Shown here: positions 18,330-28,416 of the stretch, in pieces | How positions within the stretch are numbered: the stretch's first letter is position 1 | Layout: each line of letters starts with the position of its first letter | From: Bacteroidales bacterium UBA6229 | GTDB lineage: Bacteria > Bacteroidota > Bacteroidia > Bacteroidales > F082 | DNA: 55,082 bases | NCBI GenBank assembly: GCA_002440975.1 | Contig: DJWN01000110.1 | Span: 1-55,082 of the forward strand | Direction: 5' to 3' | The notes under the pieces: generated by a model | What the model saw: the letters and a program-made list of their open reading frames with translations, nothing else | Database searches by the model: none | Told to the model about the DNA's origin: nothing | Translations under genes and position numbers: made by a program

Positions 18330-21300
18330 TTACTGAATGATCAACAGCTTGCTTTCAAACAATTGGTTGTCGTAATAAAGTGAAAACACATAAGTTCCCG
18401 GTTTATAGCCTTCTAACGAGAACACCAATTGATCCTTTTGTTTTGACAGTGGCAGGGTGTCAATAAGGCTTCCATTGATGGCACTTACTTTTATGGTCCC
18501 ACTTCCTTCAATATCTTTCTGTTCATCAACATCAAAAGCAATGATTACATATTCATTTGCAGGGTTGGGGGAGAGTTTCAATACTTCCATCTTTGACGGG
18601 CTTTGGCTATGTGGATGTTTCACCGGCTCTGACTTGGTATCATCGGGCAACAGGTATTGGGGCTGATGTTCTACCAAACCATAGGCAAGCAGGATGTTGC
18701 GGGCATAGCTGGAGGCAGGTAAACCTGCAGTTTCCATCAGCTCAAACAACCAATCCACTGTGGTGCTGTCAGGCACCGACAGACTTTTCCCCTGGCTTCG
18801 CAGCAATTCATCCTCTTCCAACAATGTAAGAAGTTGATTATGGGATTGTAATTGATCACCGCTAAAGTCAAAAGAAGCTGGAATGCTGTTCAGGATATCG
18901 GCTGATGCCAAGGAATCGCCTAGTTCATGGCGCATAAAAGCGGCCCGGTACCAGGGAGCGGAATGGTCAGAGGCTAACAGCAGGTTCACCAGGCTATCGG
19001 CTGAGCCTACCGGTTGCAAGGTATCGCTCAGGTAAAGCTGCACAAGCTGTTTTTGATACGCGGCCTGTTTCTGCTTTTCCTGGCTGAGGTTCGCCTGAAG
19101 GTTTTCATACACCGAAACCAGGCTTTGGCCCTGCAATATCTCTTCTACCATATAGTCGGGCAAGGGCTGAAAGCGTTGATCCAGTTTTTCCATAAGGGCC
19201 TCACTTTTTGCACTGTGGGGGTTGGCCACCAGCACATCACGGATCATGGCATCCATCAGCACGTTTTCCTTTTCAATGGCGGCGGCCAGCACGGTATCGC
19301 TCACATAGGGGCCAACCGACATCAACTCGCTATACACCTCCATGCCCTGCCAGGGCGCACTCATGCTCACGTCCCAGTGTAGGGTCTCTGTGTCACCAGC
19401 ATCTTTGAGGATATCGATCAGGTTTTGTGTTGAATCGGCTTCTTGTTCGGCTTCCGCCATCATGCCCCGAAGTTCTTCTTCATTGTAGCCACCGCCGGAT
19501 GGGTTGAGATTGGTGGGGCAGCTAAGCTCAGGATCCCAGTTTGCTTGAGGATGACCTTTTTCAATTGTTACTTTATCGTCGTTGTAATATTTCGGCTCTA
19601 ATTGTAGAGAAGGTGAAGCGTTCGCATGGTAATAATAGTAAATATTTAACCCCTGATTGTAGATATCCGAATAAGGTGCATTTGGGTTATTGGCCCAACT
19701 AAATCGATTGCCGGCTGGGGCATCAAGGGCCGCAGCGGACGAGCCCTGATGGGTGGCAATACCACCCCAGGCATATTGTTGGTCATCGTAGTCAGCCACA
19801 ATGTCATATTCATTTCCGACATAGTTGTTGCATTTGATGCACAGTCCTACAGTACCCAATTGATCGCGATTCTGGTTCATGGAAAGGGTGGCAATGTTGA
19901 GTTGTTCAAATTTGTTGTTGTACAACTCATTGGCAAAGGGACCAGTCTGGTTGAATGTGATGCCAATATTAAGAGGTCCCCCATAAGGGCTGGGTGTATA
20001 ATTACCGGTAAATTGGTTTTCTTCAATTTGAAAGCCAAAGGCATTGCCATCCACATATATACCGCCCATGTGGTCAGGAGCCTGGCCCGAGGGCAAGACA
20101 TTAAACTTTGACCTTGTGATTGAGAAATGATCAACCTGGCTGGTGTAAACACCTGTGAGAGTATTGTTGAAAACCGCAGTATCAATGCCAAATGTTTTTC
20201 CTGAGGCTGAACCCAGTGCACGAACACCATAGCGTAAGTTGTTGAAGGTGCTCAGACGATAATTTTGGCAGGGCAAAAACTCGTCCAGGCAACTTGACTT
20301 CACAGTAAAACCGGCATTAAGACTAAGTATGCCGGTTTGTTCTTTTCCACTGAAATGGTTGCCTTTTGTTCCGATGCCCCTTACACCATTGAGCATAATG
20401 AATACTTCGGAATCTATTTCTGCGTTTGGTGGTGCATTATAAATGAAGTCAGTATTATGCACAAAGCTGGCGTTATCCATAATGCTTTGATCGATGGGGT
20501 GGTGGTTTTCGTAGGGTGGCCAGTAAATGCTTACTTTGTTATTAACAAAACTAGCCCTGTTAATAATGACAATACCTCCGTTATATTGGTTATTTGGTAT
20601 AATCGGAACACCATTCCCTTTCTCAGTATGATGAGATGCGATTGATCTACCGGCTAAAATTGCGGTTCGAGCATTTTCGATTGTTGCACCATTACGCATG
20701 GTGATTTTGCCTTGGTGTGGATTTCCGGAAGGGAACTGGCTTTCAGCATATGTCCCCCATACTTCTATGCCTGGCCAGAGGCCCCTGTCCTTTTCGATAA
20801 AGGATAGTTTTGCACCATCCAATATAAGGTGACCACCACGTTTAACAATAATCTTTGCGTTTTTTCCAAACTTCAGGTTTGAAAAAACCTCTAAAACTGC
20901 TCCTTCTTCTACGATGATATCACAGAAAAACGTTTTATCCTTATCCCAGCTTGTATTCACACTAATTATTGTTGGGGCACAGTTAGCTATAAAATCAACT
21001 GCTGCATAGGCGTTTATAACACCTGCTCCTAGGTGACCCTCTGGAAACAGATATGCATCAGAAACTGGTTGGGCAGTAGCTTGAATCACAGCTTTTAGCT
21101 CGGCCGGGCTCAGGTCAGGGTCAAGCGAATGCAACAATCCGGCCAGGCCAGCCACCATGGGAGACGCGTATGAACTGCCCCATCCAATGATATAATTAGT
21201 ATTACTGCTGCCTTCCCAAGGAACTATAATGCCGTATCCGGGGGCGCAAATATCGATCATGTCATGGTGTGTATGGTACATGGTGTCCCCGTTTGGTTTT

Positions 21301-22232
21301 ATATGCAAATGGTTAAGGTAAGACCCGATGCTGGTTACTGCCAGGGTAGCCTCATGTGCTGCTGGAAAACGATATCCGGTTGGGTTGTCCGGAAACTGTT
21401 CTGTACCATTTCCAGCCGCGGAAACAACGAGTGTGCCCATTTCTCGCACTAAATTCAATAGATTCATGTGGGTTGTAGAACCACCACTTACCCAGCTTGT
21501 ATTTATAATTTTTACACCGTCAACAGCCATTTGACATATTCGTTCGTAATCACAAAACCCAACAGCGAGACTACTGTTAAAACCAATACTACTCATGCCA
21601 GTAGAGTTGTCAGTGTCACCGGCGGCAGCACCTGCCACAGCCGTGCCATGTCCTCCAACTATTCCACTTCCTCCATAAGTCACTTGCACTTTATTGATCA
21701 GATCCTCATGATTCAGATTAAAGCCAAAGTCAGTTATGCCTATTATTACGTTAGAATCACCCTGGGTGATGTCCCATGCCTGCTTGGCATTGATTACATC
21801 CAGAGCCCAGTTAGGGCCAAGGGTTTCATCAAGAAAATGATAGTCATTGGGTGTATATGCCAAATGCAGCACCGGCACTCGTTCCACCAGGTCATAATAA
21901 TGACTGTATGATTGCTCAAGCTCGGTTTTTAAATTTTCAGCATTACCTCCAAATGACAATTTATATACACGGTCCAGATCGTATTTATCAGGCAGTGTAA
22001 TAGAGTCCACACACGAAAGATATCTTTCAAAATCATAGACTTCGTAATTATTAAGCACATTCTTCAGGTTTAAATCGTCAACAATGGCTTGTGTTCTACC
22101 ATCTTTGTAAACAAATTGTGGAATGGCATCTTCATCTACAACATAAACATACAGTTGTGATTCCTCAAAATCCTGAGGAAATAAACTGTGAGTAAAAAAC
22201 AGGATAAGTATAAAAGTTATTAAATATTTCAT
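18330..22232 (-). CDS. S8 subtilase with beta-helix region and T9SS sorting domain
   Basis: A 1300-residue secreted multidomain protease. A signal peptide (MKYLITFILILFF to about Gln20) precedes a propeptide-like segment to about 140. The subtilisin domain has Asp168 (GITDFGFN), His195 (GGHGTAVAG), oxyanion Asn275 (SAAGNGT) and Ser354 (WGSSYASPM), so all catalytic residues are present. From about 430 to 870 there is a right-handed beta-helix-like region (IIVEEGAVLEVF, IIVKRGGHLILDG, ITMRNGATIENA). A predominantly helical part follows, and the last 80 or so residues form a T9SS type A sorting domain starting LSPNPANEYVI. It probably acts at the cell surface or outside. The helix and C-terminal parts closely resemble the broken gene at 25157-28109. 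Confidence 0.9.
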   Translation of the reverse strand: MKYLITFILILFFTHSLFPQDFEESQLYVYVVDEDAIPQFVYKDGRTQAIVDDLNLKNVLNNYEVYDFERYLSCVDSITLPDKYDLDRVYKLSFGGNAENLKTELEQSYSHYYDLVERVPVLHLAYTPNDYHFLDETLGPNWALDVINAKQAWDITQGDSNVIIGITDFGFNLNHEDLINKVQVTYGGSGIVGGHGTAVAGAAAGDTDNSTGMSSIGFNSSLAVGFCDYERICQMAVDGVKIINTSWVSGGSTTHMNLLNLVREMGTLVVSAAGNGTEQFPDNPTGYRFPAAHEATLAVTSIGSYLNHLHIKPNGDTMYHTHHDMIDICAPGYGIIVPWEGSSNTNYIIGWGSSYASPMVAGLAGLLHSLDPDLSPAELKAVIQATAQPVSDAYLFPEGHLGAGVINAYAAVDFIANCAPTIISVNTSWDKDKTFFCDIIVEEGAVLEVFSNLKFGKNAKIIVKRGGHLILDGAKLSFIEKDRGLWPGIEVWGTYAESQFPSGNPHQGKITMRNGATIENARTAILAGRSIASHHTEKGNGVPIIPNNQYNGGIVIINRASFVNNKVSIYWPPYENHHPIDQSIMDNASFVHNTDFIYNAPPNAEIDSEVFIMLNGVRGIGTKGNHFSGKEQTGILSLNAGFTVKSSCLDEFLPCQNYRLSTFNNLRYGVRALGSASGKTFGIDTAVFNNTLTGVYTSQVDHFSITRSKFNVLPSGQAPDHMGGIYVDGNAFGFQIEENQFTGNYTPSPYGGPLNIGITFNQTGPFANELYNNKFEQLNIATLSMNQNRDQLGTVGLCIKCNNYVGNEYDIVADYDDQQYAWGGIATHQGSSAAALDAPAGNRFSWANNPNAPYSDIYNQGLNIYYYYHANASPSLQLEPKYYNDDKVTIEKGHPQANWDPELSCPTNLNPSGGGYNEEELRGMMAEAEQEADSTQNLIDILKDAGDTETLHWDVSMSAPWQGMEVYSELMSVGPYVSDTVLAAAIEKENVLMDAMIRDVLVANPHSAKSEALMEKLDQRFQPLPDYMVEEILQGQSLVSVYENLQANLSQEKQKQAAYQKQLVQLYLSDTLQPVGSADSLVNLLLASDHSAPWYRAAFMRHELGDSLASADILNSIPASFDFSGDQLQSHNQLLTLLEEDELLRSQGKSLSVPDSTTVDWLFELMETAGLPASSYARNILLAYGLVEHQPQYLLPDDTKSEPVKHPHSQSPSKMEVLKLSPNPANEYVIIAFDVDEQKDIEGSGTIKVSAINGSLIDTLPLSKQKDQLVFSLEGYKPGTYVFSLYYDNQLFESKLLIIQ

Positions 22233-23049
22233 TTTCTTAGGTTATTTATTTGATGTGAATAATAAATATATTTGCTAATTTAAAAAGTAATTTTAAGTTT
22301 TAGTGACCCGCTTTAATCGATTATCACTCAACATAGTCGCCATCTTCTGTGCATCGCATTGCTATAAGAAGATGACGCTGATTCGGTCGAATCTGTTCTT
22401 CCCTAACCAATAAATGTGTTTGTTTGTAAAATATGCTACATAATTTCTCGTGTAAGAAAAGTACACTGATTTTGGTCCAGAAATACTTGATAAAATAGTG
22501 GGGGGGGGGTAATATCTTGTATTTCAATATTATATGCAATTTAGTCAATAAGAGAAAAAGCCTATAGTTTTTATATCGTATTTCCTTCAGTACACATGTT
22601 GCTTGTATTACTATTTGTTGTTTCGCAAAAGAATAGCTCATACATTTTGGACACATTCGAAATGAAATTATACTAATTCTAATCAGCATATTTGCAAAAT
22701 TTTGTTTATATCAGCCTAAATTATTGTGTAACTATATGATAAGCATTGTATATAAGTATGGTTTATTTTGTAATGATATGTATTTTATTTCTCTTAACCT
22801 CCAACTATATCACCGATTCTCTCCATCAACCTTTTTTTTAAACTGCCGCATGTATAAAGGAATCTATCGTTTGATTTCTTAAGAAATGAGAGGGTAAATG
22901 CTTGTATCACTGATTTATACACAAAATAAACATGCTGTTGATTCAGTTTTTTAACTTTTTGTAGAACGTTTCTCCACAAAAATTGGCAGCATAACATAAG
23001 GTAATTGGTTTTGATTCGAGAGCTAAATTAAGATATTTTCAATTGAAAG
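22233..23049. other. 817-bp AT-rich intergenic region
   Basis: No convincing gene is seen. Short minus-strand ORFs exist (22324-22689 and 22794-22997) but match no family I know and have no signal peptide or domain pattern. The region is AT-rich, holds a run of ten G at 22500-22509, and must carry the promoter of the subtilase gene at its left end. It may contain remains of a lost gene. Confidence 0.5.
22500..22509 (+). repeat. G10 homopolymer tract
   Basis: Ten consecutive G in an AT-rich background, about 270 bp upstream of the subtilase start codon. Such tracts are prone to slippage. Position outside a gene makes a regulatory or neutral role more likely than frame switching. Confidence 0.9.
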
Positions 23050-23199
23050 TCAAATGGGTTTAAGTTCAGTTTTTTGGTAAAGTACTCCCTGGAGCGGATC
23101 TACCAGTGCTGTGATGCCCTGGGTACCTGTTCCGAAGGGAGTCTTGTCAAAGCGTGATCCGTGTCCGAATAATTTCCATTTAAAACTCCTTTCGTTCAT
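23050..23199 (-). CDS. small 49-residue ORF of unknown function
   Basis: An ATG at 23199, 11 nt after the stop codon of the T9SS propeller gene, opens a 49-residue frame ending in TGA. It begins MNERSFKWKLFGHGS, continues RFDKTPFGTGTQGITALVD and ends YQKTELKPI. The composition (Gly, Lys, Phe, Thr) looks protein-like, unlike the AT-rich DNA beyond it. There is no signal peptide, membrane helix or motif that I recognise. The tight spacing suggests translational coupling, but a remnant of a larger gene is equally possible. Confidence 0.4.
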   Translation of the reverse strand: MNERSFKWKLFGHGSRFDKTPFGTGTQGITALVDPLQGVLYQKTELKPI

Positions 23200-23210
23200 T
23201 TTCGTTTTTC

Positions 23211-25100
23211 TTATCGCACAACAAATTTCCCTGCCTGGTATCGGCCTTCATGACTGAGCCGGTAAAAGTAAACCCCGCTGCTAAACGACCTTACATCAAG
23301 CACGGCTTTGCCTGACACCATTGGCAGGCTGGCAACTTTCCGGCCGTAAATATCAAAGATGTTGATGGGTGTTGCAGTTGCAACGGCTTTTGCCGGCATT
23401 TCGAAAATGATGTAGTCTTTGGCGGGGTTGGGATAAACAGCCACTGCCAGCCCTGTATCCTTTTGTACGGGCAAGCCCACGCAGCTGTAAACCATGGTGG
23501 TTTTGGCGCTTGACCATGCCGATTCTCCGCAATCGTTCCAGGCTGCTGCGCTGATGTGTGCCGGCCCCTGGTAGCTGCTGCTCCATTTTACCACCGCTTG
23601 CAGGCTGTCGGCAGTGATTGTGCCGGCCTCTTCAGGCTCAATCTGCCAGTAATAGCCCCAGGCCGTGCTGTCGCCGGCTATTTGATAAACTGAAGTGCTA
23701 TCCACGGTGTGGCAAAGCGTATCCGGACCAGTAGGTGGCTGGGGCGTGGCAGGCATGTAGTTGGCGCAGTCTTTGATTTCAAAAACCCACCAGTCATAAT
23801 CTAGTGGGTTATTAATATCTGGTGCACAAGCCACATCAAAAGAGGGGCCATAATCGGTAAAAGCCGTTATAACAAAATTGTTGTCGCCTTTCTTAATAGC
23901 TCCAAAATAATTTAGTTCATTTCCCGCACCTCCAAAACATTGCTGAGACAATAGTTCTCCCTCACTAGTCAGTTTTACGAGCCAAATATCATCATCTCGT
24001 TCAAATAATGAATGATTCCCAGAGACATCTCCATCATTTGAATGGGTACTTCCAATAATAACTAAATCATCATTACTACATTTCAATACAATATTTGCAC
24101 TTTCAGATTTAGAACCACCTAAGCAATTTTGCCATATTATATTTCCATCAAAATCAGTTTTGAAGACCCAGGAATCAGACTCACCATGCCAACCAGTGAC
24201 ATCACCATCATTAGATGATGTGGAACCTGTAAAAACATATCCATCCTCAACCTCAATAATCCCAAATATCCCATCGTGATTGCTTCCACCATAACATCTT
24301 TGCCATTCAATATTGAGAATTGAATCAAGTTTAAAGACCACTCCTTCAACAAATCCGGTAGAATGTGGTGTGCAGGTAATATTACCAATCGGATTAGCAG
24401 TAATTATTGAGTTGCTTGAAATCAAATAGCCACCGTCAGATGTTGCCAGTATGGCCTGTCCTTTGTCAATCCAATATGTGCCAATAGTATAGTCCCATTC
24501 CAGTTCACCATCGCTGCTGATCTTTACTGCCCAGGTATCGGCGCCTCCATAACTTACGCTTACATCCCCATCTGTTGAATAGGTATAGCCTACGGCCACA
24601 ACCCCTCCATCAAGAGTGGGTGAAGCATTCCATATATGTTCCCCGCCATCACTGCCTCCTACTATCTTATCCCATATAATATTGCCATCCATATCTATTT
24701 TTACAATCCAGAAATCTTCTGAATCAGGGTAGGGGTCGTAGCTAATATCGCCATCAGACGAGCCGGATCCACCAACCAAAATGTAATTTCCATAGTTATC
24801 GCGAAATATGCGTCGAAAGCCATCACCACTACTCCCCCCATAAGTTTTCTCCCACAAAATATTCCCAACTGTATCAGTTTTAATAAGCCATCCGTCTAAT
24901 AATCCTTTGTTAAATGACACATCTCCATCACTTGACTCTGTATGACCTGTAATAAAGTAGCCATCAGGTATTTCAATAATATCATATACGATTTCCTGAT
25001 CACTTCCTCCATAGCATTGCTGCCAAATTATATCAAAATTTTGTCCGTAAACATTTAGCTGGCAACAGGCAACTAGTATTAAATAAACTATATATTTCAT
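23211..25100 (-). CDS. secreted T9SS protein with seven propeller-like repeats
   Basis: About 629 residues: a signal peptide ending NVYGQ, then seven repeats of about 60 residues. Each has a core W-x(4)-GGS, a DGYxxxGxTxS stretch, DGDVS, and then DxWxxKxDxxGN. Six or seven such repeats suggest a beta-propeller, with DGDVS loops that might bind calcium. An Ig/PKD-like domain follows (PTGPDTLCHTVDS to AWNDCGESAWSS), then a T9SS type A sorting domain (VYPNPAKDYIIFEM to GKFVVR). It should be exported and attached to the surface; its ligand is unknown. An upstream ATG at 25142 lies in the preceding terminator and was rejected; the ATG at 25106 is also possible. Confidence 0.85.
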   Translation of the reverse strand: MKYIVYLILVACCQLNVYGQNFDIIWQQCYGGSDQEIVYDIIEIPDGYFITGHTESSDGDVSFNKGLLDGWLIKTDTVGNILWEKTYGGSSGDGFRRIFRDNYGNYILVGGSGSSDGDISYDPYPDSEDFWIVKIDMDGNIIWDKIVGGSDGGEHIWNASPTLDGGVVAVGYTYSTDGDVSVSYGGADTWAVKISSDGELEWDYTIGTYWIDKGQAILATSDGGYLISSNSIITANPIGNITCTPHSTGFVEGVVFKLDSILNIEWQRCYGGSNHDGIFGIIEVEDGYVFTGSTSSNDGDVTGWHGESDSWVFKTDFDGNIIWQNCLGGSKSESANIVLKCSNDDLVIIGSTHSNDGDVSGNHSLFERDDDIWLVKLTSEGELLSQQCFGGAGNELNYFGAIKKGDNNFVITAFTDYGPSFDVACAPDINNPLDYDWWVFEIKDCANYMPATPQPPTGPDTLCHTVDSTSVYQIAGDSTAWGYYWQIEPEEAGTITADSLQAVVKWSSSYQGPAHISAAAWNDCGESAWSSAKTTMVYSCVGLPVQKDTGLAVAVYPNPAKDYIIFEMPAKAVATATPINIFDIYGRKVASLPMVSGKAVLDVRSFSSGVYFYRLSHEGRYQAGKFVVR

Positions 25101-25116
25101 TTCCATAAGAGTTAAA

Positions 25117-25150
25117 AAAGCACATTGCCAAAATCTTGGCAATGTGCTTT
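25117..25150 (-). terminator. rho-independent terminator downstream of the broken beta-helix gene
   Basis: A perfect 14-bp stem (25117-25130 with 25137-25150, 6-nt loop) is followed on the minus strand by TTTTTT. It lies between the broken gene and the start of the T9SS propeller gene. Confidence 0.85.
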
Positions 25151-25156
25151 ATTATT

Positions 25157-28109
25157 TTATTTACTAATAATTAATTTCCCACTTTTATTAAACCCTGAGA
25201 CATTTAGAGTGTAAAAATACACTCCTGATTTAATTTTCCTTGTATCCCAGATTTTCTGTCCTTGTTTACCATTTACTGGTAGAGTTGTAATTATTTTTCC
25301 AGAAACATCACTTATTTTTATTACACCTTCTGCATTGTTGTCGGCTAAGGTATAGTTAAAAACAGCCCAATCTGTAGCCGGGTTGGGTTCAACTGTAATT
25401 TCAATGCCAAGCAATTGTGCAAATGAATCCGGATTTAACGCATTGCTGCTCTTATATCCTGCCTCATTGTCACTGATGCAATTGCAGTAGTTATAACCGT
25501 AAGCATATTCCAGGATGCTTTTGGCCTGTGTGCCCGCTGTTCCGTGGCTATTGTCGGCCATATAAACAAGGTTGTTTATTTCTGAGCTGTCAAGATCAAA
25601 GATCGACTTAGCTTGTTGCGAAAGGCTTATCTGTAGGTTAAGCATTTCCATAAAATAATTGTGCTCTGCTACCTCATCATTAGTATAATCGTAAAGTGCA
25701 GGCATCATATTGGCCAAGGCAGTTGCGTCTGTAAAATTGCCTTCGCTTAAATAGGAAGCGATGATTTGCTCATCGGCCCGTTTTCCTCCGATATTGTCTA
25801 ACCAGCTTCTTAACTCATTGCTGTTTGAAATACTGTCGTTGAGAATGCTGCGGACAATATCCGTAGGCTGCCTTGGTTTTGACCTGATTAAAATGTCCCA
25901 TCTGCCTTATCAGCACTGTTTTATAGGTTGAACCCATAGCTACCTGTCTCAAAATATCTACCATGTATTCCGGTAAAGGATTCGCCTTATCCTCAAGATA
26001 TTTGATTAGTTCTTCCTTTTTCAGCTCATCCGGATTAGCTGCCAAAATCTCGAAAATCACATTATCAGGCAAAACGTCTGTTTTATCTGCTGTGGCTTTG
26101 AGTACATCCAATGAAAGATGAGGCGATCTTCCAAGTAATTCTGACCTCAGTTCCCACATATCTTGGGGCCATGCGGTCTCTATGTCAGATAGGGTAGCTT
26201 CGGTGTTGCCGCCGTCTTTAAGGTTTTCGTGCAACACTTTTACGTTATCATAAGCTGAAAGATTGGATGCAAATGCTAATTCGGTCTCCAGTTTCTGATC
26301 CGGACTAAGTACCAGCCCCCTCTCTGAATCATCACCGCCACCATAGTGTGGTGGACAGGCATTTTGAATACCTACTACTGGTTCGCGGGTTACCCGGTTT
26401 ACATTGTCAGGATAATATACCGTGTTTATAACGCCGGGTGCAGGTGCATAATAGTAATAACCTATCCAGTCGTTATTGTCCCAGTTGTTAAAATGATAGG
26501 TGGCATTCGGTGAAAAAGTATTGCCGGCAGGCAAGAGCTCAGAGCCCTGCGGATCCTGTATGCCATCTGCTTTATTTGGAACATCTTCAACCGTGAAATC
26601 CTCGTAGTTGCCGTTGTTCTCGTTGCAGTAATAAGATAGGCCGTTCCAGGTTTCATTAGAATTCCAATTCTTCCCCACCGCATAATTCCCATAACTCAAA
26701 CCTTCGAAGGTGTTTTTGTACACCTGGTCGGTGGCCTGTGTTTCGGCAATGCGGATACCGGTATATGTTCCAGTTGGTGCATCGGTAGCTTTGGTGAAGT
26801 AGTTTTCCTCAATAGCAAAGCCATTACCACCAATAGAATTGATGCCATAGCCGCTTCCAATTTTACCAATGGCCTCACATTTGCTTTTGTCGGCAGGGTT
26901 AGCACCAATATAAAATTTTGAAGAGAGTACAACAAAATTGTTAGTGTTATTGGCATATATACCCGTGCTATTAGCATTAAAGACGGCATTGTCAACATAA
27001 AATCCGGCATTTGTGTTATAGGCACCAATAGCTCTGTAAAAACCGGTAAATTGCGTTGGCAACAGGTTTTCATCGGGACAAGGGATTGTTTCAGGTTCAC
27101 AATCAGGCAATACTCAAAAGGAACTGCTATAGGCTGCAATGCCTTGGTTGTATGGCGAAACATCAGGCAGTTGTATTACCGAGAAACTGCAATTCCTAAA
27201 GCGGACATCCTTAATTTGGTTTAGGTCAATATGTTTAAAAAAGGTGTTACCGGAAATGTAATCTTTATTCAATGAAAAGCTGCAATCTGTAAAATGACTT
27301 AAGTTGGCAGCACGATACGGAATAAATGCTACTGCTGCAGGGTTGTTGATAAACTGGCTGCCTTGTGCCACCACAATGCCACCACCACTACTCCAATCAA
27401 TCTCACCTGCCGCGTTGCGTTTGGCAACTGATATAGCTGTTTCGGCAAAAGAAATCACGGCATCCTGCAATTTAAGTCGCCCCTGATGATACACCCATTC
27501 TTGATTGATATATTCGGGTAATTGGCTTTCTTCGCTGTTTCCTCTCACTTGGATCCCTTTCCATAATTTGAAATCGGGGGCACAATACTTACTGTTTGTA
27601 AGGATTGTATTATTTACAATCAGCTTAGCACCGGGCTCAATGATAATGGAGGCATCGGGTCCAAATTCGTATTCGGAGTTGTTGATTGTGAGTGTTGCGC
27701 CATTAGAAATGCGAATACCTTTTTCGAAAGTGTAGAAATTTTCTGAATATTCAGCATCGGGTAAGCTTTTGTCTGATGTGACTTCAAAATAATTATCCGG
27801 AAAACTATAATGGCTGTTATCAAGTTCGATTACGATAGTGCCGATTACAGTATTGGGTTCTGGTGCAGCATTATCAGTGATTGTAAAGGTGTATGAACCG
27901 GCAGTTAGGTCGTGTGCATAAAAATAGAAATCATCCACATCCCATTGCCAGTTTGCCGGTAGAACGGTACTAATCAGGTAAGGGGCCTCATGAATTCTCC
28001 ATAGGCAGTAATTTATGTTAATCAAATATTCCATATTTTCCGCACTACCCGGCTTGTCTTCAATTATTGTATTATGTTGTGCCAATTGATTATTCAATAG
28101 TTTTTGCAA
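25157..28109 (-). pseudogene. broken beta-helix/T9SS protein, paralogue of the subtilase's C-terminal part
   Basis: The frame starting at 28109 (TTG, no ATG) runs to an in-frame TGA at 27114-27116. The same frame then continues to about 25862, where one extra base shifts it: AAAAYGYCPQ replaces AAYDIVRSILND. The third frame completes the protein with a T9SS sorting domain (VEPNPATDWAVF to GKLIISK). The first part has beta-helix strands (IIIEPGAKLIVNN, GRLKLQDAVISF). The later part aligns with the subtilase: NPLPEYMVDILRQ versus QPLPDYMVEEILQ, and AANPDELKKEELI versus VANPHSAKSEALM. No signal peptide or protease domain precedes it, so the 5' end appears lost as well. It is probably a decayed duplicate; sequencing errors could explain the two internal lesions but not the missing signal peptide. 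Confidence 0.8.
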
Positions 28110-28416
28110 AAAATTGGTCTTGTGGTGTAAAAGTACGTATTTATTTTTAATAACTAGTTTAATTTTTCAGGAAAAATTATTTAAAAAATGATTCATTATA
28201 GAGAGGCAAAAGGCAGTCCTTGCCTGCTTATGGGAATAGGAGGGGTGGTGACAACACAATGGGCCACGCAATTTTCCGCAAAAAACTTAATACGAAGCTT
28301 AATTGATCAGGGAACACTATGGAAAAATTTCACAGAGATTTGCTGTAAGACAATTCTGTTTGCCAATTTTCTTTTAGGTAATCCTGCTGATTTGATAGGG
28401 TGAGGGCATCAAAAAT
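28110..28416. other. 307-bp intergenic region
   Basis: It separates the truncated 5' end of the broken beta-helix gene from the small lipoprotein gene. The broken gene's frame stays open back to a TGA at about 28167-28169, but encodes no signal peptide there. A plus-strand ORF at 28188-28403 has no recognisable features. No RNA gene is seen. Confidence 0.5.

Noticed and set aside
22324..22689. 121-residue minus-strand ORF
   Set aside because: It contains the G10 tract, has irregular composition for a protein and no recognisable domain, and is likely chance in AT-rich DNA.
22794..22997. 67-residue minus-strand ORF ending KKRLMERIGDIVGG
   Set aside because: The basic composition looks faintly protein-like, but there is no family match I know, no start context and no neighbour in frame. 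At most it is a remnant.
27114..27116. In-frame TGA in a long frame as possible selenocysteine codon
   Set aside because: The protein is a secreted beta-helix without redox motif, no SECIS-like hairpin is evident, and a second lesion (frameshift near 25862) shows the gene is decaying.
28188..28403. 71-residue plus-strand ORF
   Set aside because: No domain, no promoter-like sequence or partner gene; composition like noncoding DNA.
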